A stretch of DNA of 61,644 bases, taken from NCBI GenBank assembly GCA_029567505.1, contig JAKPXO010000216.1, positions 1 through 61,644 of the forward strand, read 5' to 3'. This DNA is from Acidobacteriota bacterium (GTDB lineage: Bacteria; Acidobacteriota; Thermoanaerobaculia; UBA5066). The notes under the pieces are model-generated. The model saw nothing but the letters and a program-made list of their open reading frames with translations. It did no database searches and was not told the origin of the DNA. Shown here in pieces: positions 26,499 to 35,383 of the stretch (its first letter is position 1; the number at the start of each line of letters is the position of its first letter). Made by a program: the position numbers and the translations under genes.

Positions 26499-27413
26499 AT
26501 GAAGGTCTTCGTCACGCAGCCCGTTCCCGAGCCTTCGACGTCGGACCTCCTTTCCGGTTTCGAGGTCGTCGTCGGCCGGCCGGACGCCTGGCCGGAGGAG
26601 GGGCGCCGGCACCTCCCGGACTCCGACGCGCTCGTCCCGACGCCCCGCGAGAGGGTGACGGAGGAGCTCCTCGAGCTCGCCCCGCGCCTCAAGGTCGTCG
26701 CGAACTGCGCCGTCGGCACCGACAACGTCGACCTCGAGGCCTGCCGCCGCCGCGGGATCGTCGTGACGAACACGCCGGGCGTCCTCACGGAGGCGACGGC
26801 GGACCTGACCTGGCTCCTGATCCTCGCCGTGGCACGACGGTTCCGCGAGGGCGACGCGCTGATCCGGTCGGGGACGTGGGACGGCTGGAAGCCGATGGAG
26901 CTGATGGGCGCCTCGCTCGGCGGCAAGACCCTCGGCGTCTTCGGCCCCGGCCGGATCGGGACGGCCGTCGCTCGCCGGGCGGAGGCGTTCGGGATGCGTG
27001 TCGTCGTCTGCGACGCCGCCGACGGCCTGGGGGCCTTCGAGCGGCTCCTCGCCGAGTCGGACGTCCTGACGATCCACGCGCCGCTGACGCCGGAGACGCG
27101 CGGCCGCTTCGGCGCGGCGGAGCTCGGCCGGATGAGGCGCGGAGCGATCCTCGTCAACACCGCCCGCGGCCCGATCGTCGACGAGGAGGCCCTCGCCGCC
27201 GCGCTGGCGTCCGGCCACCTCGGGGGCGCCGGGCTCGACGTCTACGAGGAGGAGCCGGCCGTCCATCCGGGCCTCCTTCCTCTCCCGAACGTCGTTCTCC
27301 TCCCGCACCTCGGGTCGGCGACGCGCGAGACGCGCCTCGCGATGGCGCGGACGGCCTGCGCCGAGGCGGCGCGCGTCCTGTGCGGCGAGGAGCCGCGGCA
27401 CCGGGTCGCCTGA
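26499..27413 (+). CDS. D-isomer-specific 2-hydroxyacid dehydrogenase
   Basis: A 304-residue NAD(P)-dependent dehydrogenase starting at the ATG of MKVFVTQPVPE. The nucleotide-binding fold has GVFGPGRIGTAVARRA (about residues 149-164), and the active-site trio is Arg in NTARGPIVD (about 222-230), Glu in DVYEEEPA (about 250-257) and His in LPHLGSATRE (about 274-283). The pattern is closest to glyoxylate/hydroxypyruvate reductases and GyaR-like enzymes. It probably interconverts glyoxylate or hydroxypyruvate and D-glycerate or glycolate; D-lactate or phosphoglycerate dehydrogenase activity is less likely given the short length. It converges tail to tail on the ABC permease with a one-base gap. 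Confidence 0.88.
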   Translation: MKVFVTQPVPEPSTSDLLSGFEVVVGRPDAWPEEGRRHLPDSDALVPTPRERVTEELLELAPRLKVVANCAVGTDNVDLEACRRRGIVVTNTPGVLTEATADLTWLLILAVARRFREGDALIRSGTWDGWKPMELMGASLGGKTLGVFGPGRIGTAVARRAEAFGMRVVVCDAADGLGAFERLLAESDVLTIHAPLTPETRGRFGAAELGRMRRGAILVNTARGPIVDEEALAAALASGHLGGAGLDVYEEEPAVHPGLLPLPNVVLLPHLGSATRETRLAMARTACAEAARVLCGEEPRHRVA

Positions 27414-27414
27414 C

Positions 27415-29061
27415 TCAGGACGAGGAGACGTCCACCCGCGGGAGGCGCCGCGCGGCCGCGAGCATCGCCGCGGCCGCGAGCGCGGCCGAGGTCGCGCCCC
27501 ACGCGGCGAGGAGGAGCCGGCCGTCGAGGCGTGCGCCGAGGAGCGTCTCGGCGAGGCCGCGGAGCTCCTCGCTTACGACGAGGACCGGGGCGAGGGAGAG
27601 GAGCGTCGAGAGCCCCATCGCGACGAGGCCGCCCGGCCCGAGGGCGACGGAAACGGGGTTCGGCGCGTCGTAGCGGGGGAAGAGCGCGCCGAGCCCGAGC
27701 TGGAGCGCCGGGATCGCGAGCCCGCCGACTGCGGCGACGGCGAGCGCGGCGCCGAGAGGGAAGCCGCGAGCCTCGAGGGCCCATGCGGAGGCTCCCGCGA
27801 GGAGGAGAGCCGCCGCCAGGGACGGTGCGGCCCGGACCGTCCACCTCACGACGAGGTGGCGCGCGGCGGAGACGGGGAGCGATTTCAAGAGGAGCGCCGC
27901 ACGGCCGTCGGTCGACACGGCGGGGAAGGCGAAGCGAAGGGCGAGCGCCGAGACGAGGAAGAGGCCGAGGCCCGATTGAAGGCCGTGGACGAGGTCGCGC
28001 GAGGCGGCGTCGCCCGAGGGAAGGAGCTTCAGGTTCAGGAGGTCGAGGACGAAGACGGCCGCGAGCGTCCCGAGCTGGGCCGGAGTCGCCGCGTCGCGCA
28101 GGAGCGTCCGGACCTCCGCGCGGAACAGCTCGCGCTCCGCGGAGGCCGCCTTTCTCCCGACCCGCCGGCGCGGCGTGGCGTCCGCCTCCTCGCGGCTCCG
28201 CCGGAGGAGCCGGAGGTGAAGCGGAGCGAGGAGCTGAGCGAGGAGGACGGTGAGAAGCGCCGCGCCGCCGAGGAGGAGGAGGGCGTGGAGAAGGCCGGCA
28301 GCGTCTCCCGCGAGGGCGCGCGCGGCGGCCCGGGCGGCGATCGCCACGGGGTTCCCGCCCGGCTCGGCGAGGGGCGTGGTCCCGGCGCGAAGGAGGAGGT
28401 CGAGCGCTGCGGAGGGGTCGAGGAAGCGCTCGGGGCGTACCCCGCGTGCCCCGACGATCGCCACGGCGAGGCCCGTCGCCGAGAGGAACGCCGCGAGGAG
28501 GCGGGCCCGTCGCGGAGGGAAGACGGCCACGACGGCGAGCGCGAGCGCGGAGCCGGCCGCGCCCGCGAGGACGGCGACGGCGAGGAACGCGGCGCCAAGA
28601 GCCGCGGCCCCCTCCGCGCCGGAGCGCGCCGCGAGGACGACGGCCGGAAGGGCGAGGAGCGCCGCCGGCCCCGAGGCGAGCGCGATCGTCGCCGCGACCT
28701 GCCGGAGGAGGAGCCGCGCGTGCGGGATCGGGAGCGCCATCCGGAGGAGGAGCTCCTCGGAGAGGAAGAGCGTCGAGACCGCCGTCGTCAGGGCGCCGAG
28801 GAGGAGGAGGACTCCCGCGCCCGCGAACGCGCCGAGGAGGAGCCGTTCGAGGAGGATCTCCGGGACGAGCGCGGGGAGCTGCGTCGCCGCGCTCCGGCCG
28901 AGTCGAAGGAGGTGCGCGAGCCCCGCGTACTCACCGGCGACGAACGCCCCCGAGAAGAGGCCCACCGCGAGGACTCCCGCGGCCTCCGCCGTCGAGCGCG
29001 GCGAGAGCGAGCGGCCGGCCGCGCGGAGGGCGTTCGCGAAGGAGACCGCCCCGGCGCTCAC
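27415..29061 (-). CDS. ABC-2-type exporter permease
   Basis: A 548-residue integral membrane protein with about twelve hydrophobic segments in two halves (roughly residues 25-260 and 320-540) joined by a charged linker (near RRSREEADATPRRRVGRKAAS). It overlaps the upstream ATPase gene by four bases, which pairs it with that subunit. The double-length layout resembles large bacterial ABC-2 permeases used for export of lipids, polysaccharides or drugs. No specific motif fixes the cargo. It could be a fused pair of six-helix permeases. Confidence 0.82.
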   Translation of the reverse strand: MSAGAVSFANALRAAGRSLSPRSTAEAAGVLAVGLFSGAFVAGEYAGLAHLLRLGRSAATQLPALVPEILLERLLLGAFAGAGVLLLLGALTTAVSTLFLSEELLLRMALPIPHARLLLRQVAATIALASGPAALLALPAVVLAARSGAEGAAALGAAFLAVAVLAGAAGSALALAVVAVFPPRRARLLAAFLSATGLAVAIVGARGVRPERFLDPSAALDLLLRAGTTPLAEPGGNPVAIAARAAARALAGDAAGLLHALLLLGGAALLTVLLAQLLAPLHLRLLRRSREEADATPRRRVGRKAASAERELFRAEVRTLLRDAATPAQLGTLAAVFVLDLLNLKLLPSGDAASRDLVHGLQSGLGLFLVSALALRFAFPAVSTDGRAALLLKSLPVSAARHLVVRWTVRAAPSLAAALLLAGASAWALEARGFPLGAALAVAAVGGLAIPALQLGLGALFPRYDAPNPVSVALGPGGLVAMGLSTLLSLAPVLVVSEELRGLAETLLGARLDGRLLLAAWGATSAALAAAAMLAAARRLPRVDVSSS

Positions 29062-29813
29062 GGCTCCCCGCCGTCCGCGGCGAGGTCGAAGAAGAGCTCC
29101 GAGAGCCGCCCCGTCGCCCCGCGCGCGCTCACCGCGAGCGGCGTGCCGCGCGCGACGAGCCGCCCCTTCACAAGGACGCCCGCCTCGTCGGCGACCTCCT
29201 CGGCGAGGGCGAGGTGGTGCGTCGTCAGGAGGACGGCGGCGCCGGCCGCGGTCCGCTCCTTCAGACGCTCGGCGAGGCCTTTCTGCGCGAGCGGGTCGAG
29301 GCCGACCATCGGCTCGTCGAGGACGAGGAGCGACGGGTCGTGGAGGAAGGCCTGCGCGAGGGCGACCTTCTGCCGCGTCCCATGGGAGAGCGTCTCGTTC
29401 GTCCGGTCCGCCGCGGCGCCGAGGCCGAAGGCCTCGAGCTCCGCCTCGATCCGCTCTTCGAGCGCGGCCCCCTTCGCCCCGAAGACCGCTCCGACGAACC
29501 GGAGCGTCTCGCGCGGCGTCCAGCGGGGCCAGAGGTACGGGCGGTCGGGGACGAACCCGAGCCGCCGCTTCGCCCGAACCGGGTCCTCCTCCACGTCGAT
29601 TCCGAAGACGGTCGCCCGCCCGGCCGTCGGCGCGAGGAGTCCCGTCAGGAGGCCGATCGCGGTCGTCTTACCGGCCCCGTTCGGCCCGACGAGCGCGAAG
29701 ACGACCCCCGGCGGCACTTCGAGCGTCAGCTCCGAGAGGGCGAGCAGGTCGCCATAGAGCTTCGTCGCGCGCTCGAAGGCGAAGGCAGGGGGGGCGGGGG
29801 CCACTGGCCCCAT
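29058..29813 (-). CDS. ABC transporter ATP-binding protein
   Basis: 251 residues, cytoplasmic. Walker A is GPNGAGKTT (about residues 43-51), the signature is LSHGTRQKV (about 142-150) in place of LSGGQ, and Walker B is LLVLDEPMVGLDP (about 162-174), followed by the switch His in TTHHL (about 199-203). The His-Gly-Thr signature is found in ABC-2 (CcmA-like) exporters and suggests export rather than import. Start at ATG is supported by the family N-terminus shortly after a hydrophobic-poor leader. It precedes its permease in one operon and is divergent from the M13 protease gene. Confidence 0.9.
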   Translation of the reverse strand: MGPVAPAPPAFAFERATKLYGDLLALSELTLEVPPGVVFALVGPNGAGKTTAIGLLTGLLAPTAGRATVFGIDVEEDPVRAKRRLGFVPDRPYLWPRWTPRETLRFVGAVFGAKGAALEERIEAELEAFGLGAAADRTNETLSHGTRQKVALAQAFLHDPSLLVLDEPMVGLDPLAQKGLAERLKERTAAGAAVLLTTHHLALAEEVADEAGVLVKGRLVARGTPLAVSARGATGRLSELFFDLAADGGEP

Positions 29814-29902
29814 CGTACGGGAGGTCGAGGGCGCTAGCCGTTCGACCGATCGGAAACCCCGGCCCCGCGCCCGTCGTAGAGTCGGCCCGACAAGGAGGAG
29901 CG

Positions 29903-31957
29903 ATGCGCTCGATGTCCGCCCTGGCGATTCCCGTCCTGACCCTCTCGTTCACGGCCGTCGCGGCCGGTCCGGCCGTCTCGCCGGCCCCGGCGGGCCCGAG
30001 ACCGGTCGACCCGGCCTCGTTCGACCCGTCCGTGAAGCCGTGCGAGGACTTCTACCAGCACGCCGTCGGCGGCTGGCTGAAGGCGAACCCGGTTCCCGCC
30101 GACAAGTCGCGCTGGGGCTCCTTCGAGGAGCTCGCCGACCGCAACCGGGCGGTCCTGAAGGCGATCCTCGAGGAGACCTCGGCGAAGGCCGACTGGCCGA
30201 AAGGGAGCGTGCGGCAGAAGGTCGGCGATTTCTTCGCCTCCGGCATGGACGAGGCGGCCATCGAGAAGGCCGGGACGAAGCCGCTCGAGCCCTGGCTCGC
30301 GAAGGTCGACGCCCTGAAGTCGAGCGCCGACCTCCCGAAGCTCATGGCCGAGCTCCACGGCCGCCGGCTGATGGCGGGCTACGGGTTCTACGTCGGTCAG
30401 GACCAGAAGGAGACGACCCGCTACCTGGCCATGCTCTCCCAGGGCGGGCTCGGCCTCCCCGACCGCGACTACTACCTGAAGGACGACCCGAAGTCGAAGG
30501 AGCTCCGCGACAAGTACGCCGCGCACGTGGCGCGCATGCTCGAGCTCCTCGGCGACGCTCCGGAGGCGGCGAAGACGAAGGCCGCGTCCGTGATGGCGCT
30601 CGAGACGAAGCTCGCGACGGCCGCGCGGACCCGGGTCGAGCTGCGCGACCCGGAGAGGAACTACAACAAGCGGACCGTCGCCGAGCTCGTCGCCGCCGCT
30701 CCCGGCTACGACTGGGCGGCCTACTTCGGCGCGCTCGGGGCCGCGGGCCTGAAGGAGCTGAACGTCCGCCAGCCCGAGTTCGCGACGGCGTTCGCGGCGC
30801 TCGCCGCGTCCGAGCCGCTCGACGCGTGGAAGGCCTACTTCCGCTGGCACCTCGTCCGCGCGTCGGCCGACGTCCTGCCGAAGCGGTTCGAAGAGGAGGC
30901 GTTCGCGTTCTACGGCCGGACGCTGAACGGCGTCCCGCAGCAGGAGGAGCGCTGGAAGAGGGTCCAGGCCGCGACCGACCGCGCGCTCGGCGAGGCGCTC
31001 GGCCAGATCTACGTCGAGCGGGCGTTCTCCCCGAAGTCGAAGGAGCGGATGAAGGTCCTCGTCGAGAACCTCCGCGCCTCGCTGAAGGAACGGATCGCGG
31101 CCCTCCCCTGGATGGGAGACGAGACGAAGAAGGCGGCGCAGAAGAAGCTCGCGGCGTTCGGTGTGAAGATCGGCTACCCCGACGTGTGGCGCGACTACTC
31201 GGCCCTCGAGATCTCCCGCGCCTCTTACTTCGAGAACGTCGTCGCCGCGAACGCGTTCGAGGCGAAGCGGAACCTCGCGAAGCTCGGCAAGCCGATCGAC
31301 CGGACCGAGTGGGGGATGACCCCGCCGACGGTGAACGCCTACTACAGCCCGACGATGAACGAGATCGTATTTCCGGCCGGGATCCTCCAGCCTCCGTTCT
31401 TCTGGGCCGACGGGGACGACGCCGTGAACTACGGCGGCATCGGCGTCGTCATCGGGCACGAGATGACGCACGGCTTCGACGACTCCGGGAGCCGCTACGA
31501 CGCCGACGGGAACCTGAAGAACTGGTGGACGGAGGAGGATCGGAAGGCCTACGAGGCGAGGACGGCGCTCGTCGTGAAGCAGTTCGACGGGTATCGCCCC
31601 CTGGCGGACCTTGGCGTGAACGGGAAGCTGACGCTGGGCGAGAACGTCTCGGACCTCGGCGGCCTCAAGGTCGCCTACGAGGCGCTCCGCAAGGCGCTCG
31701 GGACGGACCCGAACGCGGCGGAGAAGGTCGACGGGTTCACGCCGGCGCAGCGCTTCTTCCTGAACTACGCATCGGTCTGGAGGAACAACATCCGCGACGA
31801 GGCGCTCCGGGTCCGGCTCAACACCGACTCGCACAGCCCGGGCCGCTTCCGCGTCCTCGGGCCGCTCTCGGCCCTCCCGGAGTTCCACGCGGCTTTCGGC
31901 TGCGCGGCCGGGAGCCCGATGGTGATGCCGGAAGCGGAGCGCCCGAGCATCTTCTAG
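29903..31957 (+). CDS. Secreted M13 (neprilysin/PepO) family zinc metalloprotease
   Basis: 684 residues from an ATG with an AAGGAGGAG site. A signal peptide (1-21) and short Pro-rich linker lead into the M13 fold starting with the SVKPCEDFYQHAVGGW block. The zinc site is HEMTH (His519, Glu520, His523) with the third ligand in GENVSDLGG (Glu580, Asp584). NAYYSP, the substrate-binding region, is at about residues 475-480. The family-typical late Arg/His block VRLNTDSHSPGRFRV is also present. The end PEAERPSIF replaces the usual C-x-x-W, so the C-terminal disulphide of eukaryotic members is absent. Peptidase of small peptides in the periplasm or outside. A strong terminator follows. Confidence 0.92.
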   Translation: MRSMSALAIPVLTLSFTAVAAGPAVSPAPAGPRPVDPASFDPSVKPCEDFYQHAVGGWLKANPVPADKSRWGSFEELADRNRAVLKAILEETSAKADWPKGSVRQKVGDFFASGMDEAAIEKAGTKPLEPWLAKVDALKSSADLPKLMAELHGRRLMAGYGFYVGQDQKETTRYLAMLSQGGLGLPDRDYYLKDDPKSKELRDKYAAHVARMLELLGDAPEAAKTKAASVMALETKLATAARTRVELRDPERNYNKRTVAELVAAAPGYDWAAYFGALGAAGLKELNVRQPEFATAFAALAASEPLDAWKAYFRWHLVRASADVLPKRFEEEAFAFYGRTLNGVPQQEERWKRVQAATDRALGEALGQIYVERAFSPKSKERMKVLVENLRASLKERIAALPWMGDETKKAAQKKLAAFGVKIGYPDVWRDYSALEISRASYFENVVAANAFEAKRNLAKLGKPIDRTEWGMTPPTVNAYYSPTMNEIVFPAGILQPPFFWADGDDAVNYGGIGVVIGHEMTHGFDDSGSRYDADGNLKNWWTEEDRKAYEARTALVVKQFDGYRPLADLGVNGKLTLGENVSDLGGLKVAYEALRKALGTDPNAAEKVDGFTPAQRFFLNYASVWRNNIRDEALRVRLNTDSHSPGRFRVLGPLSALPEFHAAFGCAAGSPMVMPEAERPSIF

Positions 31958-31982
31958 GCCTCGCCCCGTCCCGAAGAGAGAA

Positions 31983-32009
31983 GCGGGGGCCGGCGATGCC
32001 GGCCCCCGC
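31983..32009. terminator. Bidirectional hairpin terminator
   Basis: A perfect 12-base G/C stem (arms 31983-31994 and 31998-32009) with a GAT loop, placed 25 bases after the M13 stop and 40 bases past the convergent stop of the secreted protein gene on the other strand. Lacks a clear T-run; both genes likely end here. Confidence 0.75.
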
Positions 32010-32049
32010 GGGGGTGGGAGACGCGGCGGGTGCGCCGCGGGAGGGACGG

Positions 32050-33183
32050 TCAGCGGTCGAGCTTCGCGGGGAAGATCTCGTACGGGAGGACCCCGGGGAG
32101 CGTCTCCGGACGGACGGTCGAGAGGTAGGCGAGGAACGGCTGGTCGCCGGTGATCCGGAACCAGGCTCCCCCCGCGGAGCAGACCGGAAGGTCCTCGAGC
32201 GAGAGGTCGTTGAACTGGACGATCGACGCGGCGGGCACGGCGTACTCCTTCTCGGCGGGCAGGAGGCCGGGGCCCGGAGTCGCCGACACGGCGGAGACGC
32301 GGAACGTGGCCGGCGCATCCCCCGCGTTGAAGAGCGCCAGGTTCACGCGGCGGCGGCTCGTCGCGCCCTCGGCGCACTCGGAGGCGGAGAGGGAGACGTC
32401 GCCGGCGACGGCGGTCATCCCGGCCGGGAAGAGCTCGCCGAAGACCGGGAGCTCGAGGCGGCCGAGCGACTCGGGGACCTTCGCGAGACCCTCGGGCACG
32501 GTCTCGAGGCGCTCGAGCGTGGCGCGGAGCGCCACGCGCCTTGGCGCCGTGATCGCGAGCATCTGGACGTGCTGTCCCGCGCGGAGCGTGTGCGAGTCGA
32601 GGACGGTGGCGCCGTTCGGGCCGACGGTGGCGTCGGCCGGAGGCTCCGCGGCGCCGAGCCCGTCCCAGGCGCCCGCGAACGCGATCGTGACGTCCTTGTC
32701 GGTGTTGTTGTACGCGGCGAGGGTGCTCGCCATCGAGACGCTCGCGCCGGGAGCGAAGAAGCCCGGGACGTAGACGGTGGCGGCGGCGAGCGGGACGACG
32801 GAAATCGAGCCGCTGCCGATCGGCTCGGGGGCGGTGAACGTCCGGGTCCGGGTGACCTCGACGGCCCAGGTCCCGGCGGCGAGGGGGCCGACCGGGACGT
32901 CGAGCGCCCAGGGCGTGACGGCCGCGGTGCACGGTCCGGGGATGCCGGAGTAGTTGAAGTTGACGTGCAGCTTCGTCCCGGACGTCGTCAGCTTCGTCCG
33001 CCCCGTCTCCGGGACGCAGCCGTCGGGCCACTCGCCCGAGAGCTTCAGGACGATCTCGTCGCCGGGCGCGGGAGCGGCCGGGAACGTCGCGATCGACACG
33101 CTCGGGAGCGTCTGGGCGGCGGCCGGGGACGCGACAGCGGTGAGGGCGAGGAGGAGGATCGGGAGCGTCGTGTGGTGTCTCAT
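32050..33183 (-). CDS. Secreted hypothetical protein
   Basis: 377 residues from an ATG with GAAGGTGA upstream and a clear signal peptide (1-23, cut near ASPAAAQ). The rest is beta-rich with many Thr, Val, Pro and Ala residues, and contains four Cys that could pair (near GCVPETG, GPCTAAV, SECAEGA and LPVCSAGG). No named domain was recognised; the layout fits an extracellular or periplasmic Ig-like/beta-sandwich protein. It converges on the M13 gene across a terminator and is divergent from the ECF sigma factor gene. No function can be offered. Confidence 0.75.
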   Translation of the reverse strand: MRHHTTLPILLLALTAVASPAAAQTLPSVSIATFPAAPAPGDEIVLKLSGEWPDGCVPETGRTKLTTSGTKLHVNFNYSGIPGPCTAAVTPWALDVPVGPLAAGTWAVEVTRTRTFTAPEPIGSGSISVVPLAAATVYVPGFFAPGASVSMASTLAAYNNTDKDVTIAFAGAWDGLGAAEPPADATVGPNGATVLDSHTLRAGQHVQMLAITAPRRVALRATLERLETVPEGLAKVPESLGRLELPVFGELFPAGMTAVAGDVSLSASECAEGATSRRRVNLALFNAGDAPATFRVSAVSATPGPGLLPAEKEYAVPAASIVQFNDLSLEDLPVCSAGGAWFRITGDQPFLAYLSTVRPETLPGVLPYEIFPAKLDR

Positions 33184-33302
33184 GCATTCACCTTCCGGTC
33201 CGGAGTGCCGCGACGCGCGGCCGTCCCACGCGCGGAGGCGCGGTGTGGGATTCACGCGCGTCGCGTCATTTCCCTCGTTCGGGCCTGTGGCACGATCGCG
33301 GG

Positions 33303-33884
33303 GTGGACGCCCCGGACGCGCCGACCGACGCGGACCTCGTCGCCCGGATCCTCCGGGGGGAAGAGGAGCTCTTCACGCTCCTCGTCGACCGCTACAAGCT
33401 GCGCCTCTTCCGCTTCGTGTCGCGTTACCTCGGCGACCCCGAGGACGCCCGCGACGTGACGCAGGAGGTCTTCCTCAAGCTCTATTCCGCGCTCGACTCC
33501 TTCGACCCGCGGTATCGCTTCTCGACGTGGGCGTTCCGGATCGCCGGGAACGCCGCGATCGACCACCTGCGTCGAAGGAGGATCCGCGCGATCCCGCTGG
33601 AGCTTCCCGCCGACGACGAGTCGGACCGCCGGTCGATCGATCCGGTCGACGGCAAGCCCGACCCGCTCGAGGAGCTCTCCCGGACGCGCCTCCGAGAGGC
33701 CCTCGACCTCGCGATCGAGAGGCTCCCGGACGACTACCGGGAGCTGATCAGCCTTCGCCACCACGGGGAGCTGGCCTACGAGGAGATCGCCGAGCTGAAG
33801 GGAATGCCCCTCGGCACGGTCAAGAACAAGCTCTTCCGGGCCCGCCAGGCCCTGCGAGATCTTTTGCCGAAAGGCACCGTATAG
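33303..33884 (+). CDS. ECF-subfamily RNA polymerase sigma factor
   Basis: About 193 residues from GTG 33303; an earlier GTG at 33243 is possible but adds 20 unlikely residues. Region 2 is clear: LFTLLVDRYKLRLFRFVSRYL, then EDARDVTQEVFLKLY and FSTWAFRIAGNAAID (about residues 23-90). Region 4 follows (LPDDYRELISLRHHGELAYEEIAELKGMPLGTVKNKLFRARQALR, about 140-185, described here in parts) with the helix-turn-helix. The gene is 13 bases from a membrane protein that could be its anti-sigma factor and 536 bases from a bactofilin-like protein; together they form a short operon. The stimulus is unknown. Confidence 0.9.
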   Translation: MDAPDAPTDADLVARILRGEEELFTLLVDRYKLRLFRFVSRYLGDPEDARDVTQEVFLKLYSALDSFDPRYRFSTWAFRIAGNAAIDHLRRRRIRAIPLELPADDESDRRSIDPVDGKPDPLEELSRTRLREALDLAIERLPDDYRELISLRHHGELAYEEIAELKGMPLGTVKNKLFRARQALRDLLPKGTV

Positions 33885-33897
33885 AGAGATCGGGACG

Positions 33898-34407
33898 ATG
33901 ACGATGCACGCGAGGACCACCGACGGGAACCCGACGCCAGCCGAGCTCGACCTCGATCGGCGAATGGAAGTGTTTCTGGACGAGATGGTTAGCTCTTCCG
34001 ATCGAGAGACGCTGCCGGCCGACTTCGTCTCTCGGGTCGCGGCGGCGCGGCCGTTTGCACCGTGGGAGGTCGCCCGGGGCGCCTTTTGGCGTCTTCCGGT
34101 CGCCGTCGGCCTCGGGCTCCTCGCCGGGAGCCTCGGTCTCGCCCTGACCCCCCTCTGGAGCCTCGGCCCCGCGACGGCGGTGACGGTCTGGGCGGAGCTT
34201 CTCGCGGTCGCCTTCGGAAGCCCGGTCGCGACCCTCGTCGCCGCCCTCCCGCTCCTCGCGGAGGGGACCGAGCGGGCGGCGGGAGCCGTTTCGCCCGGCG
34301 CCGTGGCGCTCCTCGGCGGCGCGGCGGCCCTCGTGGCCGGCTCCCTCCTCGGGGCGCTCGCCCGATTCCGCCGGCCGGAGCTCCCGGCCGCCCGCTCCCG
34401 GAGCTGA
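33898..34407 (+). CDS. Probable membrane anti-sigma factor
   Basis: A 169-residue protein directly downstream of the ECF sigma gene. The N-terminal 60 residues are hydrophilic and acidic (AELDLDRRMEVFLDEMVSS), suited to holding a sigma factor; two or three membrane helices follow (about 66-85, 94-117, 135-158) and a short basic tail. No Cys/His anti-sigma zinc motif is present, so the call rests on position, size and layout. It could instead be an unrelated membrane protein. Confidence 0.6.
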   Translation: MTMHARTTDGNPTPAELDLDRRMEVFLDEMVSSSDRETLPADFVSRVAAARPFAPWEVARGAFWRLPVAVGLGLLAGSLGLALTPLWSLGPATAVTVWAELLAVAFGSPVATLVAALPLLAEGTERAAGAVSPGAVALLGGAAALVAGSLLGALARFRRPELPAARSRS

Positions 34408-34420
34408 GCCGGGGCCAGCG

Positions 34421-35314
34421 ATGGCCCGGCGCCTCGTCCTTCTCCTGCTTCCGGTCCTCCTCTCGAGCGCCACGGGCGATGCGGCTGAGCCCGTCGACGT
34501 CCCCAACGGCGAGTTCCGCTCCGGCGACGTCGTCGCGCTCGGACGGGAGGCACGGGTCGAGGGGGTCCTCCGGGGAACGCTCGTGACGATCCTGGGGGAC
34601 GTCCGGATCTCCGGACGGGTCGAGGAGGACGTCGTCGCGCTCGGAGGAAACGTGCACCTCGAGCCGGGAGCCACGGTCGGAGGGGACCTCCTCGCCCTCG
34701 GGGGAGAGGTCCACGCAGGCGGCCCGGGTCCGGCGCCTGTCGGGGGACGGCTCCTGACGGTCGGAGCGCTCGAAGCCGCCTTCGCCGCGGAGCTGAAGAC
34801 CTCCCCGCTCGCCCTTCGGCCGGTCCGGGGCCTCTTCCTCGCGTTCCGGCTCGCCCTCCTCCTCGGCTGGCTGATCGTCGGCCTCGTCCTGCTCCGCCTC
34901 GTTCCCCGGCCGCTGACCGGCGCGGCCGGGCTCGTTCCGGGTCGGCTCACCGCCGTGGCGGCGATCGGCGCCGCAGCCGTCCTTGCCGCCCTCCTCGTCT
35001 CCGCGCTCCTCCTCGTCGTCCTTCCGGCGACCGCCGGCCTGTTCGCGGCGGGCCTGCTCGTCGTGGCGCTCGCCCTCGCCAAGGCGTTCGGGATCGCCGC
35101 CGTTTTCGTCGCCCTCGGGAGGCGCCTGACGCGGACGGCCGCGAGGGGGAGCCTGCTCTTCGGCGACCCCGCGGCTCTCGCGGTCGGGCTCGCCCTCCTC
35201 GGAAGCGTTTCGCTCGTCCCCGTCGTTGGCCCGCTGGCCTGGTCGATCGCCTCGCTCCTCGGGATCGGGACGGCCCTCGCGGCGGCGGCACGCCCCCGGG
35301 CCGCGGCCTTCTGA
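34421..35314 (+). CDS. Polymer-forming (bactofilin-like) membrane protein
   Basis: 297 residues: a signal peptide (1-22), then short repeats of the GDVVALGR/GRVEEDVVALGGNVHLEPGATVGGDLLALGG kind (about residues 35-100) that build a right-handed beta-helix in bactofilins and related polymer-forming proteins, then five to six membrane helices to the end (about 142-295). Signal plus beta-helix plus membrane bundle places the helix outside the cytoplasm. It follows the probable anti-sigma gene by 13 bases, so an envelope-stress operon is likely. Its role is otherwise unknown. Confidence 0.7.
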   Translation: MARRLVLLLLPVLLSSATGDAAEPVDVPNGEFRSGDVVALGREARVEGVLRGTLVTILGDVRISGRVEEDVVALGGNVHLEPGATVGGDLLALGGEVHAGGPGPAPVGGRLLTVGALEAAFAAELKTSPLALRPVRGLFLAFRLALLLGWLIVGLVLLRLVPRPLTGAAGLVPGRLTAVAAIGAAAVLAALLVSALLLVVLPATAGLFAAGLLVVALALAKAFGIAAVFVALGRRLTRTAARGSLLFGDPAALAVGLALLGSVSLVPVVGPLAWSIASLLGIGTALAAAARPRAAAF

Positions 35315-35383
35315 AGGAAATTTCCGCCTGATACGCTCCGCCGGCCGAGCCCGCGCGGGACGCGGACCGGCGGAGGAGCGGTG

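Noticed and set aside
33243-33302. Longer start for the ECF sigma factor at GTG 33243
   Set aside because: Adds 20 residues with no family counterpart and lies close to the divergent promoter; GTG 33303 preferred, though this is not certain.
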